64,000 nt of DNA. Origin: Leptospira fletcheri. GTDB lineage: Bacteria > Spirochaetota > Leptospiria > Leptospirales > Leptospiraceae. Positions 34,853-42,909 of the stretch are shown here, in pieces (within the stretch, counting starts at the first letter, position 1; the number at the start of each line of letters is the position of its first letter). The stretch is taken from NCBI RefSeq assembly GCF_004769195.1, contig NZ_RQET01000013.1:124001-188000 (forward strand). The letters are read 5' to 3'. The position numbers and the translations under genes are program-made. The notes under the pieces were generated by a model. The model had not been told where the DNA came from. It saw only the letters and a program-made list of their open reading frames with translations, and did not search any database.

Positions 34853-35137
34853 ATGGATGCAGTCACCATTTTCGCATTAGCGCTTTTGGCTGTTCCTGTG
34901 TTTGCCCGGTTCGCCCGAGTATCAAAGGACGCGATGAATCGTTATCACCTGATAGGATTGGGAGGTCTATTCCTGATTCTTGGTGAAGCTACGAAGATTA
35001 CGGCTGTTAAGGTAACCCCTATAGCAACCGTTCTTCCGATGATCGACATCGCGACCGCGATCCTAGCGTACGCGGGGGTACTTTTCGGGGTAGTGTGGCT
35101 ATCACTATACTACGTCAAACACCCGAACGAAATTTAG
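34853..35137 (+). CDS. Small membrane protein, strongly translated
   Basis: A 94-residue protein with three hydrophobic segments (about 3-20, 32-48 and 56-84) and no known motif. The ribosome site AAGGAGGT sits 8 bases before the ATG, the best match in the window, and a strong terminator follows 29 bases after the stop, so this is a monocistronic, well-expressed gene. The product is not recognised. The long leader with a palindrome points to its own regulation. Confidence 0.78.
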   Translation: MDAVTIFALALLAVPVFARFARVSKDAMNRYHLIGLGGLFLILGEATKITAVKVTPIATVLPMIDIATAILAYAGVLFGVVWLSLYYVKHPNEI

Positions 35138-35166
35138 AAAATCCTCCGAAACGAAAAAGAGATGGA

Positions 35167-35193
35167 GGCGGGACTTTTGTCCCGCCTTTTTTA
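35167..35193 (+). terminator. Rho-independent terminator
   Basis: Stem GGCGGGAC / GTCCCGCC with a TTTT loop, followed by TTTTTTATTTT. Ends the small membrane protein transcript. Confidence 0.9.
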
Positions 35194-35276
35194 TTTTCCG
35201 ACACGACTCCTTCCTCCCCTTCCTTGAAAGAAAAGAATGGTCCTAAAACGAAACCTATTCTATCTATGGATTCAGA

Positions 35277-35939
35277 ATGGAAGCGGAACCTTTTCAGACC
35301 CAAGGGAAACATTCACTTCTATACGTAGCGGACCCTTTGTGCACCTGGTCTTACGCCTTCGGACCCTCTATTGCCGCATTGAGGGAAAAATATTCGGACA
35401 AAATCGAATTTTCTCTCGTGATGGGGGGATACCGCTTCGGATCGGATGCGGAGCCGTTCACGCAGGAAAACACGGATCGTTTGAGGTACGTGTGGAAAGA
35501 AGCGGAACGAGTCTCTAAAAGAAAGTTCGATACCGAAATCCTGAAACGTAGGGATCTGGTCTTGGATTCGGAACCTTCTTGTAGAGCGGTGATCGTCGCC
35601 CAAAGGCTCGCTCCTGGAACGGCCTTCGAGTTTATGGATGCTCTTTCGTATGGATTCCACGCCTTAGGAAAAGACCCGACCGATCCGGAAATCTTTGTCG
35701 GAATCGCAAAAGATTTCGGAATGAAGGAATCCAAGTTTCGCGAACTGTATTCTGCAAAGGAAACCGTGTTGGAAACGGAGACGGACTTCAACTACGGCTT
35801 TCAACTAGGCGTAACTAATTTTCCGACTCTCGTCTTTTCCGACGGGTTCGAAAGAGGGATTTTGACCAAAGGATATCTTCCCTTCGAGGAAGTGGATTCC
35901 ATTTTGGCCGACTACTTTCGCTCCATCGGACGGTTTTAA
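35277..35939 (+). CDS. DsbA-fold oxidoreductase-like protein with a CxxS site
   Basis: A 220-residue protein of the DsbA/FrnE/2-hydroxychromene isomerase group. After the first strand the usual CxWC motif reads DPLCTWSYAF: Cys22 is kept but Ser25 replaces the second cysteine. The rest fits the fold, including the cis-proline loop in GVTNFPTLVF. No signal peptide, so cytoplasmic. A monothiol site suggests a glutathione-linked or isomerase role rather than disulfide oxidation. Monocistronic. Confidence 0.8.
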   Translation: MEAEPFQTQGKHSLLYVADPLCTWSYAFGPSIAALREKYSDKIEFSLVMGGYRFGSDAEPFTQENTDRLRYVWKEAERVSKRKFDTEILKRRDLVLDSEPSCRAVIVAQRLAPGTAFEFMDALSYGFHALGKDPTDPEIFVGIAKDFGMKESKFRELYSAKETVLETETDFNYGFQLGVTNFPTLVFSDGFERGILTKGYLPFEEVDSILADYFRSIGRF

Positions 35940-35952
35940 AGCCTGCTCCGAA

Positions 35953-36837
35953 TCAACGTCCGTCTTTTATCTTGTCCGACCGGATACGGTCCAGGATGTA
36001 TTGGAGTTCTTTTTCATTGCCTATATATATGACCGCGATCATATAATCCTTTGCAAGAGCCTCCGGAACGGAACCGGTCCGCAAAAGTCGTAATATTTCC
36101 GCGCTCGCTTTTTTGGAGGAAAGTCGACGGAAAGCTCCGAGCAGCAATCTGTCGGTCCGTGCATCCCGATTCAATTGGCTTAAAAGAAAATCCTCGAATT
36201 CCGGAAAGGTCCGAGCGTTCAAAGCGGAAACGAGTTTTACGAAAGCCAACTGCCGAATCTCCTCGTCGGACGGATATGCTTCCAACACCGCATAAAGAGT
36301 ATTCGGTTCATAGTAGGTGTAAGAGCTCAAGCATTTGAGGATCGTCGCGCGATCGCCTTCCGACAAAGCCTGCTGCAGAGGTTTGACCTTTTTTTCGGGA
36401 ACTTCTTCGATACGAGCACGATCCACATTACCGTTCACATCGAAAGCGCTGCGAAAGAAAAGATCTCCGATGAAAAATACGGGCGTAAGCAAAACGGAAA
36501 AAGGGAGGAAGGCCATCCGAGTCATGTATCCGTTTTCCGGTTGAGGAGTCCAAAGGGCGCTTATGGTATCCCGGTACGCGTCGGGAATCCGTAGAATCGG
36601 ATGGACGATAAATAGATCTAATACGCCGGCAGCCAATCCTACCGGAAGATAAAAGGGAGCCGCGAGGACTTTCGGAACCGTCTCTTCCGGAACCAGATGT
36701 TTTTCCACCCGTACGATCAGAGGAGTGTTGTTCCGGTTGAAGATGGCACAGTTCCAGCAGGAGATGCAGAGAAAGATAAGAATCGTGAAGAAATTTCTAC
36801 GCCGGAATTTTAAAGTCATTTCGCTTTTCCCGATCAT
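35953..36837 (-). CDS. Lipoprotein paralogue of 36838-37212, with longer C-terminus
   Basis: A 294-residue protein with a signal ending in CWNCAIF (lipoprotein cysteine). The first 130 residues match its upstream neighbour: CAIFNR, LAAPFYLPVGLAAGVLDLFIVHPILRIPDA-like stretch and LLTPVFFIGDLF, with three hydrophobic segments. The extra 160 residues are helical and look like HEAT/Armadillo-type repeats. The start codon directly follows the neighbour's stop. A tandem duplication followed by domain gain is inferred. Confidence 0.72.
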   Translation of the reverse strand: MIGKSEMTLKFRRRNFFTILIFLCISCWNCAIFNRNNTPLIVRVEKHLVPEETVPKVLAAPFYLPVGLAAGVLDLFIVHPILRIPDAYRDTISALWTPQPENGYMTRMAFLPFSVLLTPVFFIGDLFFRSAFDVNGNVDRARIEEVPEKKVKPLQQALSEGDRATILKCLSSYTYYEPNTLYAVLEAYPSDEEIRQLAFVKLVSALNARTFPEFEDFLLSQLNRDARTDRLLLGAFRRLSSKKASAEILRLLRTGSVPEALAKDYMIAVIYIGNEKELQYILDRIRSDKIKDGR

Positions 36838-37212
36838 TTAAAAAGCGATTCCGCTTCGTCCCAGAAAATCGACCAAAAAGAAGACCGGAGTCACAACCAA
36901 TTTAGGAAAGAAAACTATGGTTTGAAAAATCACCCCTCCTGTCGGATCCATCCAGATGACTTTGTACGTATCCTCCAATGCATCAGGGATGACACTGATC
37001 GGATGCAGAACCAGGCCGTCTAAAAAGAGAGAAACGACTCCCACGGGAATCGCGACGGGCGAAAGAGCAATCTGGGCAGCGGTACTTTCGGGGCGCACCT
37101 TTTCATCCAGATAACTCGTGAGGATCCTATTCTTCCTCTGGAATATCGCGCAATTCTCCAAGAAGGAAAACGCGAAAAGAACCAGCAAGAAGGCGATAAT
37201 CATCCGTTTCAT
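36838..37212 (-). CDS. Small lipoprotein, tandem paralogue
   Basis: A 124-residue protein with a signal ending in SFLENC (lipobox) and the CAIFQR start shared with the next gene. ALSPVAIPVGVVSLFLDGLVLHPI and LVVTPVFFLVDFLGRSG correspond to the paralogue's APFYLPVGLAAGVLDLFIVHPI and LLTPVFFIGDLFFRSA. Function unknown. It is the first gene of a two-gene unit and begins with a strong hydrophobic signal. Confidence 0.7.
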   Translation of the reverse strand: MKRMIIAFLLVLFAFSFLENCAIFQRKNRILTSYLDEKVRPESTAAQIALSPVAIPVGVVSLFLDGLVLHPISVIPDALEDTYKVIWMDPTGGVIFQTIVFFPKLVVTPVFFLVDFLGRSGIAF

Positions 37213-37281
37213 GACAAAGGGCTTTTATCATGATCGCGCAAAAGCCCTTTGTCCACAAATTTTTTCCAATATTCCGTCCGC

Positions 37282-38304
37282 CTATCTGACGATCACAAGC
37301 TTGGTTTCCTCCTCCAGAAAGGCTTCCGCAGCTTCGGACCATTTCGCTTTTCGAGTCGTTACTTTAGAAGGATCAAACCCTTCTTCCTCGACCAACCTCA
37401 ACATTTCCGGAATCCATTCTCGGGACCGGACTCTCCCGATTCTCAAATTTGCTCCAGTATTATAAAGTTCTAAATAAGGAATCGGCAACGTATTGGTCCA
37501 AAAAATGGATGCGGAACCGAAAGTTCCGTCCACACCTAGGGAGCGAAGTCCGCATTCCCAGCCTTCCGCGCTACCGCTGGCATCGGCCACGATATCGAAC
37601 TTTCCGAAACTTTTCGGATATTCCGAGATTTTTTCGACCTTTACACCGAAAGAATCCGCCAAGTCCAGACGCTTCTGATCCGTATCAAGATAGACGACTT
37701 CGGCGGCGCCCATATGCTTGGACAAGGCTGCAGTATAGAGACCGATGCTGGCCGCCCATCCTCCGAGGATTAGAACTTTTTGATCTTTTCTTTCCTGCAA
37801 AAACAATCCAGCTAGCTTCCATGCTTCCACAAGATTGTCGTTAATGCTCGCGATTGCAGCCGGATCCGTATTTACGGAAAAGGGAACGAGCATCTCTTTC
37901 GCGTACGGAACGAGAACCGAATCCGCAAGTGCACCTCCGTATTCCTTTCCTCCCTTCCCCATTCCGTAGGCGCTGGTATGAGGAACGGTACTGCAACTTC
38001 TGGACTGCCCTGTTTCGCAATTATGACAGTGACCGCAGGAAATTTGGAAAGGAACGGCGACTCTGGTACCGAGAGGAAAAACCTTCTCTAGGTCTGGACT
38101 CACTTCCCGGATCTCTCCCACGAATTCATGCCCGACGGGAAAAGGCGCACGGAATAAGGTCTCTCCCCGCAGAATCGGTAGATCCAAATCGCACCGGGAA
38201 ACCGCAAGGGGGCGCACCAAAGCTTGGTTTGGACCGGTGATTTTAGGATCCTCCGTCTCCATCCATTGCAAGGTATTTTTCTTTACGAACGTTAATCGTT
38301 GCAT
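37282..38304 (-). CDS. Zinc-containing alcohol dehydrogenase-like oxidoreductase
   Basis: A 340-residue medium-chain dehydrogenase. Catalytic zinc ligands are Cys38 and His59-Glu60 (GHEF); the structural zinc site is Cys90, 93, 96 and 104 in CGHCHNCETGQSRSC. The cofactor fold is around VLILGGWAASIGLYT, a variant of the usual GxGxxG. I chose ATG at 38304, preceded by GGGAGG. It is divergent from a TetR-type regulator, with two palindromic operators between, so it is very probably the regulator's target. Substrate unknown. Confidence 0.85.
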   Translation of the reverse strand: MQRLTFVKKNTLQWMETEDPKITGPNQALVRPLAVSRCDLDLPILRGETLFRAPFPVGHEFVGEIREVSPDLEKVFPLGTRVAVPFQISCGHCHNCETGQSRSCSTVPHTSAYGMGKGGKEYGGALADSVLVPYAKEMLVPFSVNTDPAAIASINDNLVEAWKLAGLFLQERKDQKVLILGGWAASIGLYTAALSKHMGAAEVVYLDTDQKRLDLADSFGVKVEKISEYPKSFGKFDIVADASGSAEGWECGLRSLGVDGTFGSASIFWTNTLPIPYLELYNTGANLRIGRVRSREWIPEMLRLVEEEGFDPSKVTTRKAKWSEAAEAFLEEETKLVIVR

Positions 38305-38314
38305 GAAGCCTCCC

Positions 38315-38334
38315 GATAGACTATTTAGTCTATC
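38315..38334. promoter_or_regulatory. TetR operator 1 (20-base palindrome)
   Basis: GATAGACTATTTAGTCTATC is a near-perfect palindrome, 11 bases upstream of the alcohol dehydrogenase ATG on the minus strand. Together with its inverted copy 41 bases away it is the likely binding site of the divergent regulator. Confidence 0.8.
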
Positions 38335-38355
38335 CATAACCACACTCTGAATCCG

Positions 38356-38375
38356 AATAGACTAAATAGTCTATC
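38356..38375. promoter_or_regulatory. TetR operator 2 (inverted copy)
   Basis: AATAGACTAAATAGTCTATC matches the reverse complement of operator 1 except at the first base. The centres lie 41 bases apart, close to four helical turns, and the site ends 16 bases before the regulator ATG, so autorepression is likely. Confidence 0.8.
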
Positions 38376-38391
38376 ATTTTATCGTAGGCTT

Positions 38392-38976
38392 ATGAAAAAA
38401 TCCGGAAATGCCGCTATCGGACCCTACGATCGCTTGGTGCAAACTGCGATTCGTTTAATCTATACACAAGGATATGCGACAACCTCGGTCAATCAGGTGA
38501 TAGACGAATCCGAGTCGCATAAGGCCAGCTTTTACAGGTATTTCCAGACAAAAGAGGATTTGGGAAAGAAATATCTGGAGGTTCAGGCGACGGAATTTCA
38601 AAACGGTTGGGAAAGATTGATGGATCGTTCTTCCGGTCCGACAGAGTTCGTGGAACGCTGGATGGCTTTACTCGGAAAACAGGTCCGAGCCAAAAAATAT
38701 TTCGGCTGTCCTTTGGCCAGATTCATGGGAAGCGTGGAAGGACAAAATCCCGAATGGTCCAAACAAGCTAGTGCGGTATTGGAAAGTTGGATCCATTGTC
38801 TGGAACTCTATTTCGAGAATTGTAAAACGAAAGGGATACTTTCGGAGGATTTTTCTTCCCGGAAAAAAGCGGAGCGCTTTATGAAACTTTTCCAAGGAAA
38901 TTCCCAATTCTATATGATGACGGGAGATCCGAAATTCTTCCGGGAACTAAGAGAAGAGATGATTTCCGAACTGTAA
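38392..38976 (+). CDS. TetR-family regulator
   Basis: A 194-residue repressor. The N-terminal helix-turn-helix is VNQVIDESESHKASFYRYFQ with the preceding LIYTQGYATTS. The C-terminal ligand domain is helical with GCPLARFMGSVEG in the centre. It is divergent from the alcohol dehydrogenase and flanked by two copies of the 20-base palindrome, so it most likely represses both genes. The half-site TAGAC...GTCTA resembles those of NemR/LmrA-type regulators that sense electrophiles or drugs; that parallel is inference. Confidence 0.88.
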   Translation: MKKSGNAAIGPYDRLVQTAIRLIYTQGYATTSVNQVIDESESHKASFYRYFQTKEDLGKKYLEVQATEFQNGWERLMDRSSGPTEFVERWMALLGKQVRAKKYFGCPLARFMGSVEGQNPEWSKQASAVLESWIHCLELYFENCKTKGILSEDFSSRKKAERFMKLFQGNSQFYMMTGDPKFFRELREEMISEL

Positions 38977-38984
38977 AATCCGAA

Positions 38985-39371
38985 CTAATCCCGATTCTTC
39001 CTGGAATCTTCGTCATCCGCCTCCCGCTTGGCCACATAGTTCGCGAGAGCAAGCACCGCGCCGCCGAGAAAAGCGGAGAAAAAACCGGGCACGAATATTT
39101 TGCCCGGAAAAATATCCCCTATCATAAGCAATACGATCGCGTTGACCACGAGCCCTGCTAAGCCTAAAGTTAGAATATAAACGAGATACCCCAAACCTAA
39201 AGTCAGAATCACGAGCAGCCAACGAAGAACGAAATTCAGAAATCCAAAAAATAGGACGAGAACAAGAACATCCCACCAGCCTCCGGAAACCCGGAACAAC
39301 GGATCGATAAGCGGAAACACGTAGATTACTACGAGAGACTGGAGAACGATCGAAAGAAGTAATTTGGCCAT
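38985..39371 (-). CDS. Phage holin superfamily 4-type membrane protein
   Basis: A 128-residue protein with four hydrophobic helices and a short charged tail (KREADDEDSRKN). The pattern FRVSGGWWDVLVLVLFFGFLNFVLRWLL then LTLGLGYLVYILTLGLAGLV is typical of the PF04020-type family that carries the mycobacteriophage-holin name but is widespread in ordinary bacteria. No phage genes lie nearby, so a lytic role is unlikely. Function unknown. Confidence 0.72.
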   Translation of the reverse strand: MAKLLLSIVLQSLVVIYVFPLIDPLFRVSGGWWDVLVLVLFFGFLNFVLRWLLVILTLGLGYLVYILTLGLAGLVVNAIVLLMIGDIFPGKIFVPGFFSAFLGGAVLALANYVAKREADDEDSRKNRD

Positions 39372-39379
39372 AAACCTTC

Positions 39380-39568
39380 CTAAACGGTAGAATCCAAAAA
39401 TTGTCCCAAATGCGGAGGAAGCCCTTCGGGAGGAATCACGACGGTCTGCGGTTGTACCACACGATTATCCGAAACGGTAGAAATTTCCCGAGGCTGGTCC
39501 CCGACGGAGGCCGGTGCAATCGAGTCCGAAAAAAGAATCTGACGAGAACCGACAGCCATGTAAGGCAT
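39380..39568 (-). CDS. Small hypothetical protein
   Basis: A 62-residue proline-rich protein (VVIPPEGLPPHLGQFLDSTV at the end) with no recognised domain. GAGGAATTT stands ahead of the ATG. It lies 7 bases after the lipoprotein gene stop and 8 bases before the holin-like gene, so the three probably form an operon. Coding is likely but not certain. Confidence 0.5.
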   Translation of the reverse strand: MPYMAVGSRQILFSDSIAPASVGDQPREISTVSDNRVVQPQTVVIPPEGLPPHLGQFLDSTV

Positions 39569-39575
39569 AAATTCC

Positions 39576-40175
39576 TCAACTCCCCTCGAGGATCAATCCG
39601 CAATCCATCTTTTCCGTTCGAAAACCCGTACCCAATATATTATATAAAAAATACGTGATCAAACCGACTGCGAAGGAGGCGTACGTCCGCCTTTCATCCA
39701 CGATTCCGGTTCCTCGAAAGTAGAGTTTTATCGAGCGAAAAGACCTCTTGCTGGTATTCGGATGGTTCGCAGTGACGTCTTCCACTCCTAGATTGCAATT
39801 GTGGGAAAGGTTATTGCCGTCCAGATACAGATAAAAATCTATTCTTTCCGAAACCAGAAAGGAACTCCTTCTGAACAAGGAACCTTCCAATTCTAGTTCC
39901 TTCGAGCGCGCTCCCGTTCCGACCAGGATCGGAAATTTGGCGTATTCCCTGTCCGTTCTTCTATCCTTTCCTTCGGTTCCCGTATAATACGTGGCCCTGA
40001 TGCTGGCCGGGTCGTATTTATCGGCGTCATCGAACTGGATCAGAACCGGTACGGATTCTCTCGCAGGTTCCAAGACCGGCAAGGTCATGGATTTTTTCTG
40101 TACTGCGGAACAACCTACAAGCGAAACCAAAAGTACAAGAAAAGAACCGGAATATCTTTTAGAAACGATCTTCAT
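39576..40175 (-). CDS. Hypothetical lipoprotein
   Basis: A 199-residue protein with the signal SFLVLLVSLVGC (lipobox at Cys22). The mature part is strand-rich, with IQFDDADKYDPASIRATYY and a region around VSERIDFYLYLDGNNLSHNC. No known domain. It leads a three-gene minus-strand unit with the small protein and the holin-like gene. Surface or periplasmic location is inferred only from the lipobox. Confidence 0.7.
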   Translation of the reverse strand: MKIVSKRYSGSFLVLLVSLVGCSAVQKKSMTLPVLEPARESVPVLIQFDDADKYDPASIRATYYTGTEGKDRRTDREYAKFPILVGTGARSKELELEGSLFRRSSFLVSERIDFYLYLDGNNLSHNCNLGVEDVTANHPNTSKRSFRSIKLYFRGTGIVDERRTYASFAVGLITYFLYNILGTGFRTEKMDCGLILEGS

Positions 40176-40339
40176 CGAGGATTTCGATCAATTTTCCATG
40201 CAAATCGACTTTTGTCCAGCCAAAAGCCTAGCATCGTTTTTAGCGGAGAGCCCCAGAAACGAATTTGACTTTTTTAACGGAAAACATTGTGACTGAATCG
40301 GGACCTCACTGTCTTTGTTTTGTTCCCAAAGGAATGGTT

Positions 40340-41134
40340 ATGAATAAAAGCGACTCTATTTTGACCGAAAAAAGAAATCACGTTTTTCTGATCTGCTTAA
40401 ACAGACCCGATCACAGAAACGCCATGAACACGGAGATGCTGAATCGCTTAAGCGAAGCGTATACGGAATTCGAGGACGATCCGAACGCAAGGTGCGCCGT
40501 AGTTTACGCAAACGGAATGCATTTTACCCTAGGATTGGAACTGAACGACGTTGCCGATACTCTCAAAAAAAGAAGGACTTATACGTATTCGGAAAACCAG
40601 ATCGATCCCTGGGAAAACGGAGCGACGAAAAGAAAAAGAAGCAAACCGGTAGTGTGCGCCGTTCACGGTTTTTGTTTCACCTTGGGAATAGAATTACTCT
40701 TGGCATCGGACGTACGCATCGCAGCGGAGAAGACAAGGTTCGCACAATTGGAAGTCCAGCGAGGAATTATGCCTTTCGGGGGCGCCACTTTCCGCTTCGT
40801 ACAGAGTGCAGGCTGGGGGAACGCGATGCGTTATATATTGACTGGGGACGATTTCGACGCGGCGGAAGCCTACCGGATGGGATTGGTCCAGCAGATCGTT
40901 CCGAAAAAAGCGTTATTAGAACACGCGATCTCCTTAGCGGAGAGAATCGGAGAGCAGGCTCCGTTGGCAGTGCAAGCCGCCATTTCTTCGGCCAGAAAAG
41001 CGGTCTTGGAAGGGGAAAAGGAGGCGGCAAAAGATCTCTTACCGATCACTCTCAACCTGATGGAAACCCAAGATGGAGCGGAAGGGGTACAATCCTTTTT
41101 GGAAAAACGGAAAGCGAATTTTCAAGGAAAGTAA
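40340..41134 (+). CDS. Enoyl-CoA hydratase/isomerase family protein
   Basis: A 264-residue crotonase. Typical features are LNRPDHRNAMNTEML, the first oxyanion region in FTLGLELNDV, VCAVHGFCFTLGIELLLASDVRIAA, and LEVQRGIMPFGGATFRF with a glutamate in the active-site position. It handles enoyl-CoA in beta-oxidation. AAGGA precedes the ATG at 40340; the open frame reaches 25 codons further upstream without support. A crotonase with this FTLGLEL form can also be a hydrolase or isomerase. Confidence 0.86.
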   Translation: MNKSDSILTEKRNHVFLICLNRPDHRNAMNTEMLNRLSEAYTEFEDDPNARCAVVYANGMHFTLGLELNDVADTLKKRRTYTYSENQIDPWENGATKRKRSKPVVCAVHGFCFTLGIELLLASDVRIAAEKTRFAQLEVQRGIMPFGGATFRFVQSAGWGNAMRYILTGDDFDAAEAYRMGLVQQIVPKKALLEHAISLAERIGEQAPLAVQAAISSARKAVLEGEKEAAKDLLPITLNLMETQDGAEGVQSFLEKRKANFQGK

Positions 41135-41214
41135 ATCTAGCTGACGTATCTCGAAAGTGCCGGAAGTAAGTTTCTAATTTACAAATATCTGCATTTCTAA
41201 AACGATTCCAACTT

Positions 41215-42021
41215 GTGGGAAAGGAAAAATTCCGAATAGAAGGAATCGTTAAAATTCGCTTAACGTGTTTGATTCTAGTCTTTTCCTTCTCTCAGACGGC
41301 CTGCTCCTCCTTTCCCCGCTCCCAAAGATCGAGGATTTCGAAGGACAATAGATACTTCCTTTTGTACCAGAACGACGAAGGAAAATTATTCATCACCGAT
41401 CTAAGCGTACAATCCAGATATTCGGATGCGATCTCCGACCTCAGAAAATTCCACGAGGAAATTATAAAACCCCTGGAAAGGCGTTTCGATCTTCGGTTGC
41501 GCGACATCGACAGAGACACCACCGAACTCAAGAAGGATAGCACTTCCATTGTCCGAAGATTAGGAGCCGCACTAGCGATCGCCTTGGTTGTTCCGGTTCC
41601 GGGGGCTTTCGAGACGACCTTAACCGTCGGCCTGATTTACGTGACCTATAAGAAGATCACGGAAAAACCTGAGGACGTGCTTAGAAAAAAACACGTAGAG
41701 GATCTGATCGCTGAATGCCAAAAAACGGAAGGAAATCTAAAGAAATTCCGTGACGATCATTTGATCCGATTCGTTTCCAGATGGGAGAACTCGTTTCAAG
41801 AAGAAACGAATCATTTCGTGAATTCGGAAGACGAAGCGGACATACGTCTCTTGGATTCTCTCCGAGAAAAATACCTATTGGAGAAGGATTTACTGAAAAA
41901 GAGCGCGGAATTCGAATTGAAATCCTCGGCGTATCATTGTAACAGAGGACTCCTCCCATCGGAAGAAAAATATAAACCCGAACGAAGCGGTTCTATTTCC
42001 GAAAAACCGGCCAAGAAATAA
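41215..42021 (+). CDS. Hypothetical lipoprotein with coiled-coil segments
   Basis: A 268-residue protein with a signal sequence LTCLILVFSFSQTAC (lipobox cysteine) followed by helical, charge-rich stretches and one hydrophobic hairpin (LGAALAIALVVPVPGAFETTLTVGLIY) about residues 118-145. The start is uncertain: GTG at 41215 fits the frame but has no clear ribosome site; AAGGAATCG at 41238 lies ahead of ATT-type codons instead. Not recognised. It may span or anchor to the inner membrane through the hairpin. Confidence 0.6.
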   Translation: MGKEKFRIEGIVKIRLTCLILVFSFSQTACSSFPRSQRSRISKDNRYFLLYQNDEGKLFITDLSVQSRYSDAISDLRKFHEEIIKPLERRFDLRLRDIDRDTTELKKDSTSIVRRLGAALAIALVVPVPGAFETTLTVGLIYVTYKKITEKPEDVLRKKHVEDLIAECQKTEGNLKKFRDDHLIRFVSRWENSFQEETNHFVNSEDEADIRLLDSLREKYLLEKDLLKKSAEFELKSSAYHCNRGLLPSEEKYKPERSGSISEKPAKK

Positions 42022-42068
42022 AGGAAAAATGAATGGCAATTCATATGCTTTCAGCCCGACTATAAGGT

Positions 42069-42692
42069 ATGGATCCGAGATTAAAAAACGCATTGGAACG
42101 TCTGAAGTCCGGGGACGAGGCGGGAGCCAAAGAAATCCTTTCGGCTTGGACTAAGGAACAGCCCGAAAACGCGGCGGCAAAATTCCATTACGGCATGTGC
42201 CTTTCCCAGCTCGGAGAATTGTCTTCGGCGGAATTTCAACTTCAAGAATGTTTAAAATTAGATCCGGGTCATGTCCAGGCCTGGGTCGGACTCGGCGTAC
42301 TGTATGCGAAGAAGAAGGACAAGCCCAAAGCGGAATTCCATCTTTCGAAAGCTTTAGAGTTGGACGATTCGGACTTGTATGCGAGGAAAAACCTCGCCGC
42401 GGTGTATACTGGAGCTTCTAAATTCGAACAAGCCTTGGATCTGCTGAAAGGATTCAACGAACTCGAGCTGAACGATTCCCCCACCTTATACGCTCTTGCC
42501 ATTTGCTATGTCCGTACGAATCGATTTGCCCAAGCGGAAGAAACGTTTCGAAAGTTGGAGTCCGTAGGAGTACCCGATTCCGTCAAAAAAGAATACGTTC
42601 AGTTGAAACAACTTCTGGAAGAAAAGCGTTTCGAACAGGGGGGAATCTGGAGTTTTTTAAAGAACGACGGGGAAACGGGAAATTTTCCTTGA
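42069..42692 (+). CDS. Tetratricopeptide repeat protein
   Basis: A 207-residue soluble protein made of about four TPR repeats (KFHYGMCLSQLGELSSAEFQ, AWVGLGVLYAKKKDKPKAEF, LYARKNLAAVYTGASKFEQA, LYALAICYVRTNRFAQAEE). No signal peptide. It should mediate protein contacts in the cytoplasm. It ends 38 bases before the leucine leader peptide. No catalytic site. Confidence 0.83.
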   Translation: MDPRLKNALERLKSGDEAGAKEILSAWTKEQPENAAAKFHYGMCLSQLGELSSAEFQLQECLKLDPGHVQAWVGLGVLYAKKKDKPKAEFHLSKALELDDSDLYARKNLAAVYTGASKFEQALDLLKGFNELELNDSPTLYALAICYVRTNRFAQAEETFRKLESVGVPDSVKKEYVQLKQLLEEKRFEQGGIWSFLKNDGETGNFP

Positions 42693-42730
42693 CGCGCAAT
42701 AGAACGGATTTACCTCTTAGGTAGAAACGT

Positions 42731-42793
42731 ATGGCACAGCCTTCCTTCCAAGCAAATTTGCTCGGACTCCTCCTTCTCCTACTCGGAGACTAA
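42731..42793 (+). CDS. Leucine-rich leader peptide of the leuA attenuator
   Basis: A 20-codon open frame ending [11 protein letters not shown], with eight leucines in the last eleven residues (codons TTG and CTC/CTT/CTA), and a TAA at 42791-42793. It is too short for gene prediction but sits 116 bases before the leuA start and overlaps the antiterminator. When leucyl-tRNA is scarce the ribosome would stall on the leucine run. Confidence 0.85.
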   Translation: MAQPSFQANLLGLLLLLLGD

Positions 42794-42850
42794 GAGGGGC
42801 AAGGATCGCTGCGCGTGCAAAAAACCCGTCCCTCTTGGGCGGGTTTTTTT
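42792..42850 (+). promoter_or_regulatory. Leucine attenuator: antiterminator and terminator
   Basis: Two mutually exclusive structures. The terminator is AAAACCCGTCC (42821-42831) with GGGCGGGTTTT (42837-42847) and a T run to 42850. The antiterminator pairs AAGAGGGGC (42792-42800), right at the leader stop codon, with GTCCCTCTT (42828-42836), nine pairs with one G-T, which takes the left terminator arm. A ribosome at the stop codon would cover the upstream arm and let the terminator form; one stalled on early leucine codons leaves it free. Confidence 0.82.
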
Positions 42851-42909
42851 GTTTCCGAAGACTCCGGAACCAGAAAGGGCCTCCCCGAAGGGAAAAACGG
42901 AGAAGGACT

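Noticed and set aside
38985..39371. Phage remnant because of the holin-like protein
   Set aside because: No other phage gene nearby and the family is common in non-phage contexts.
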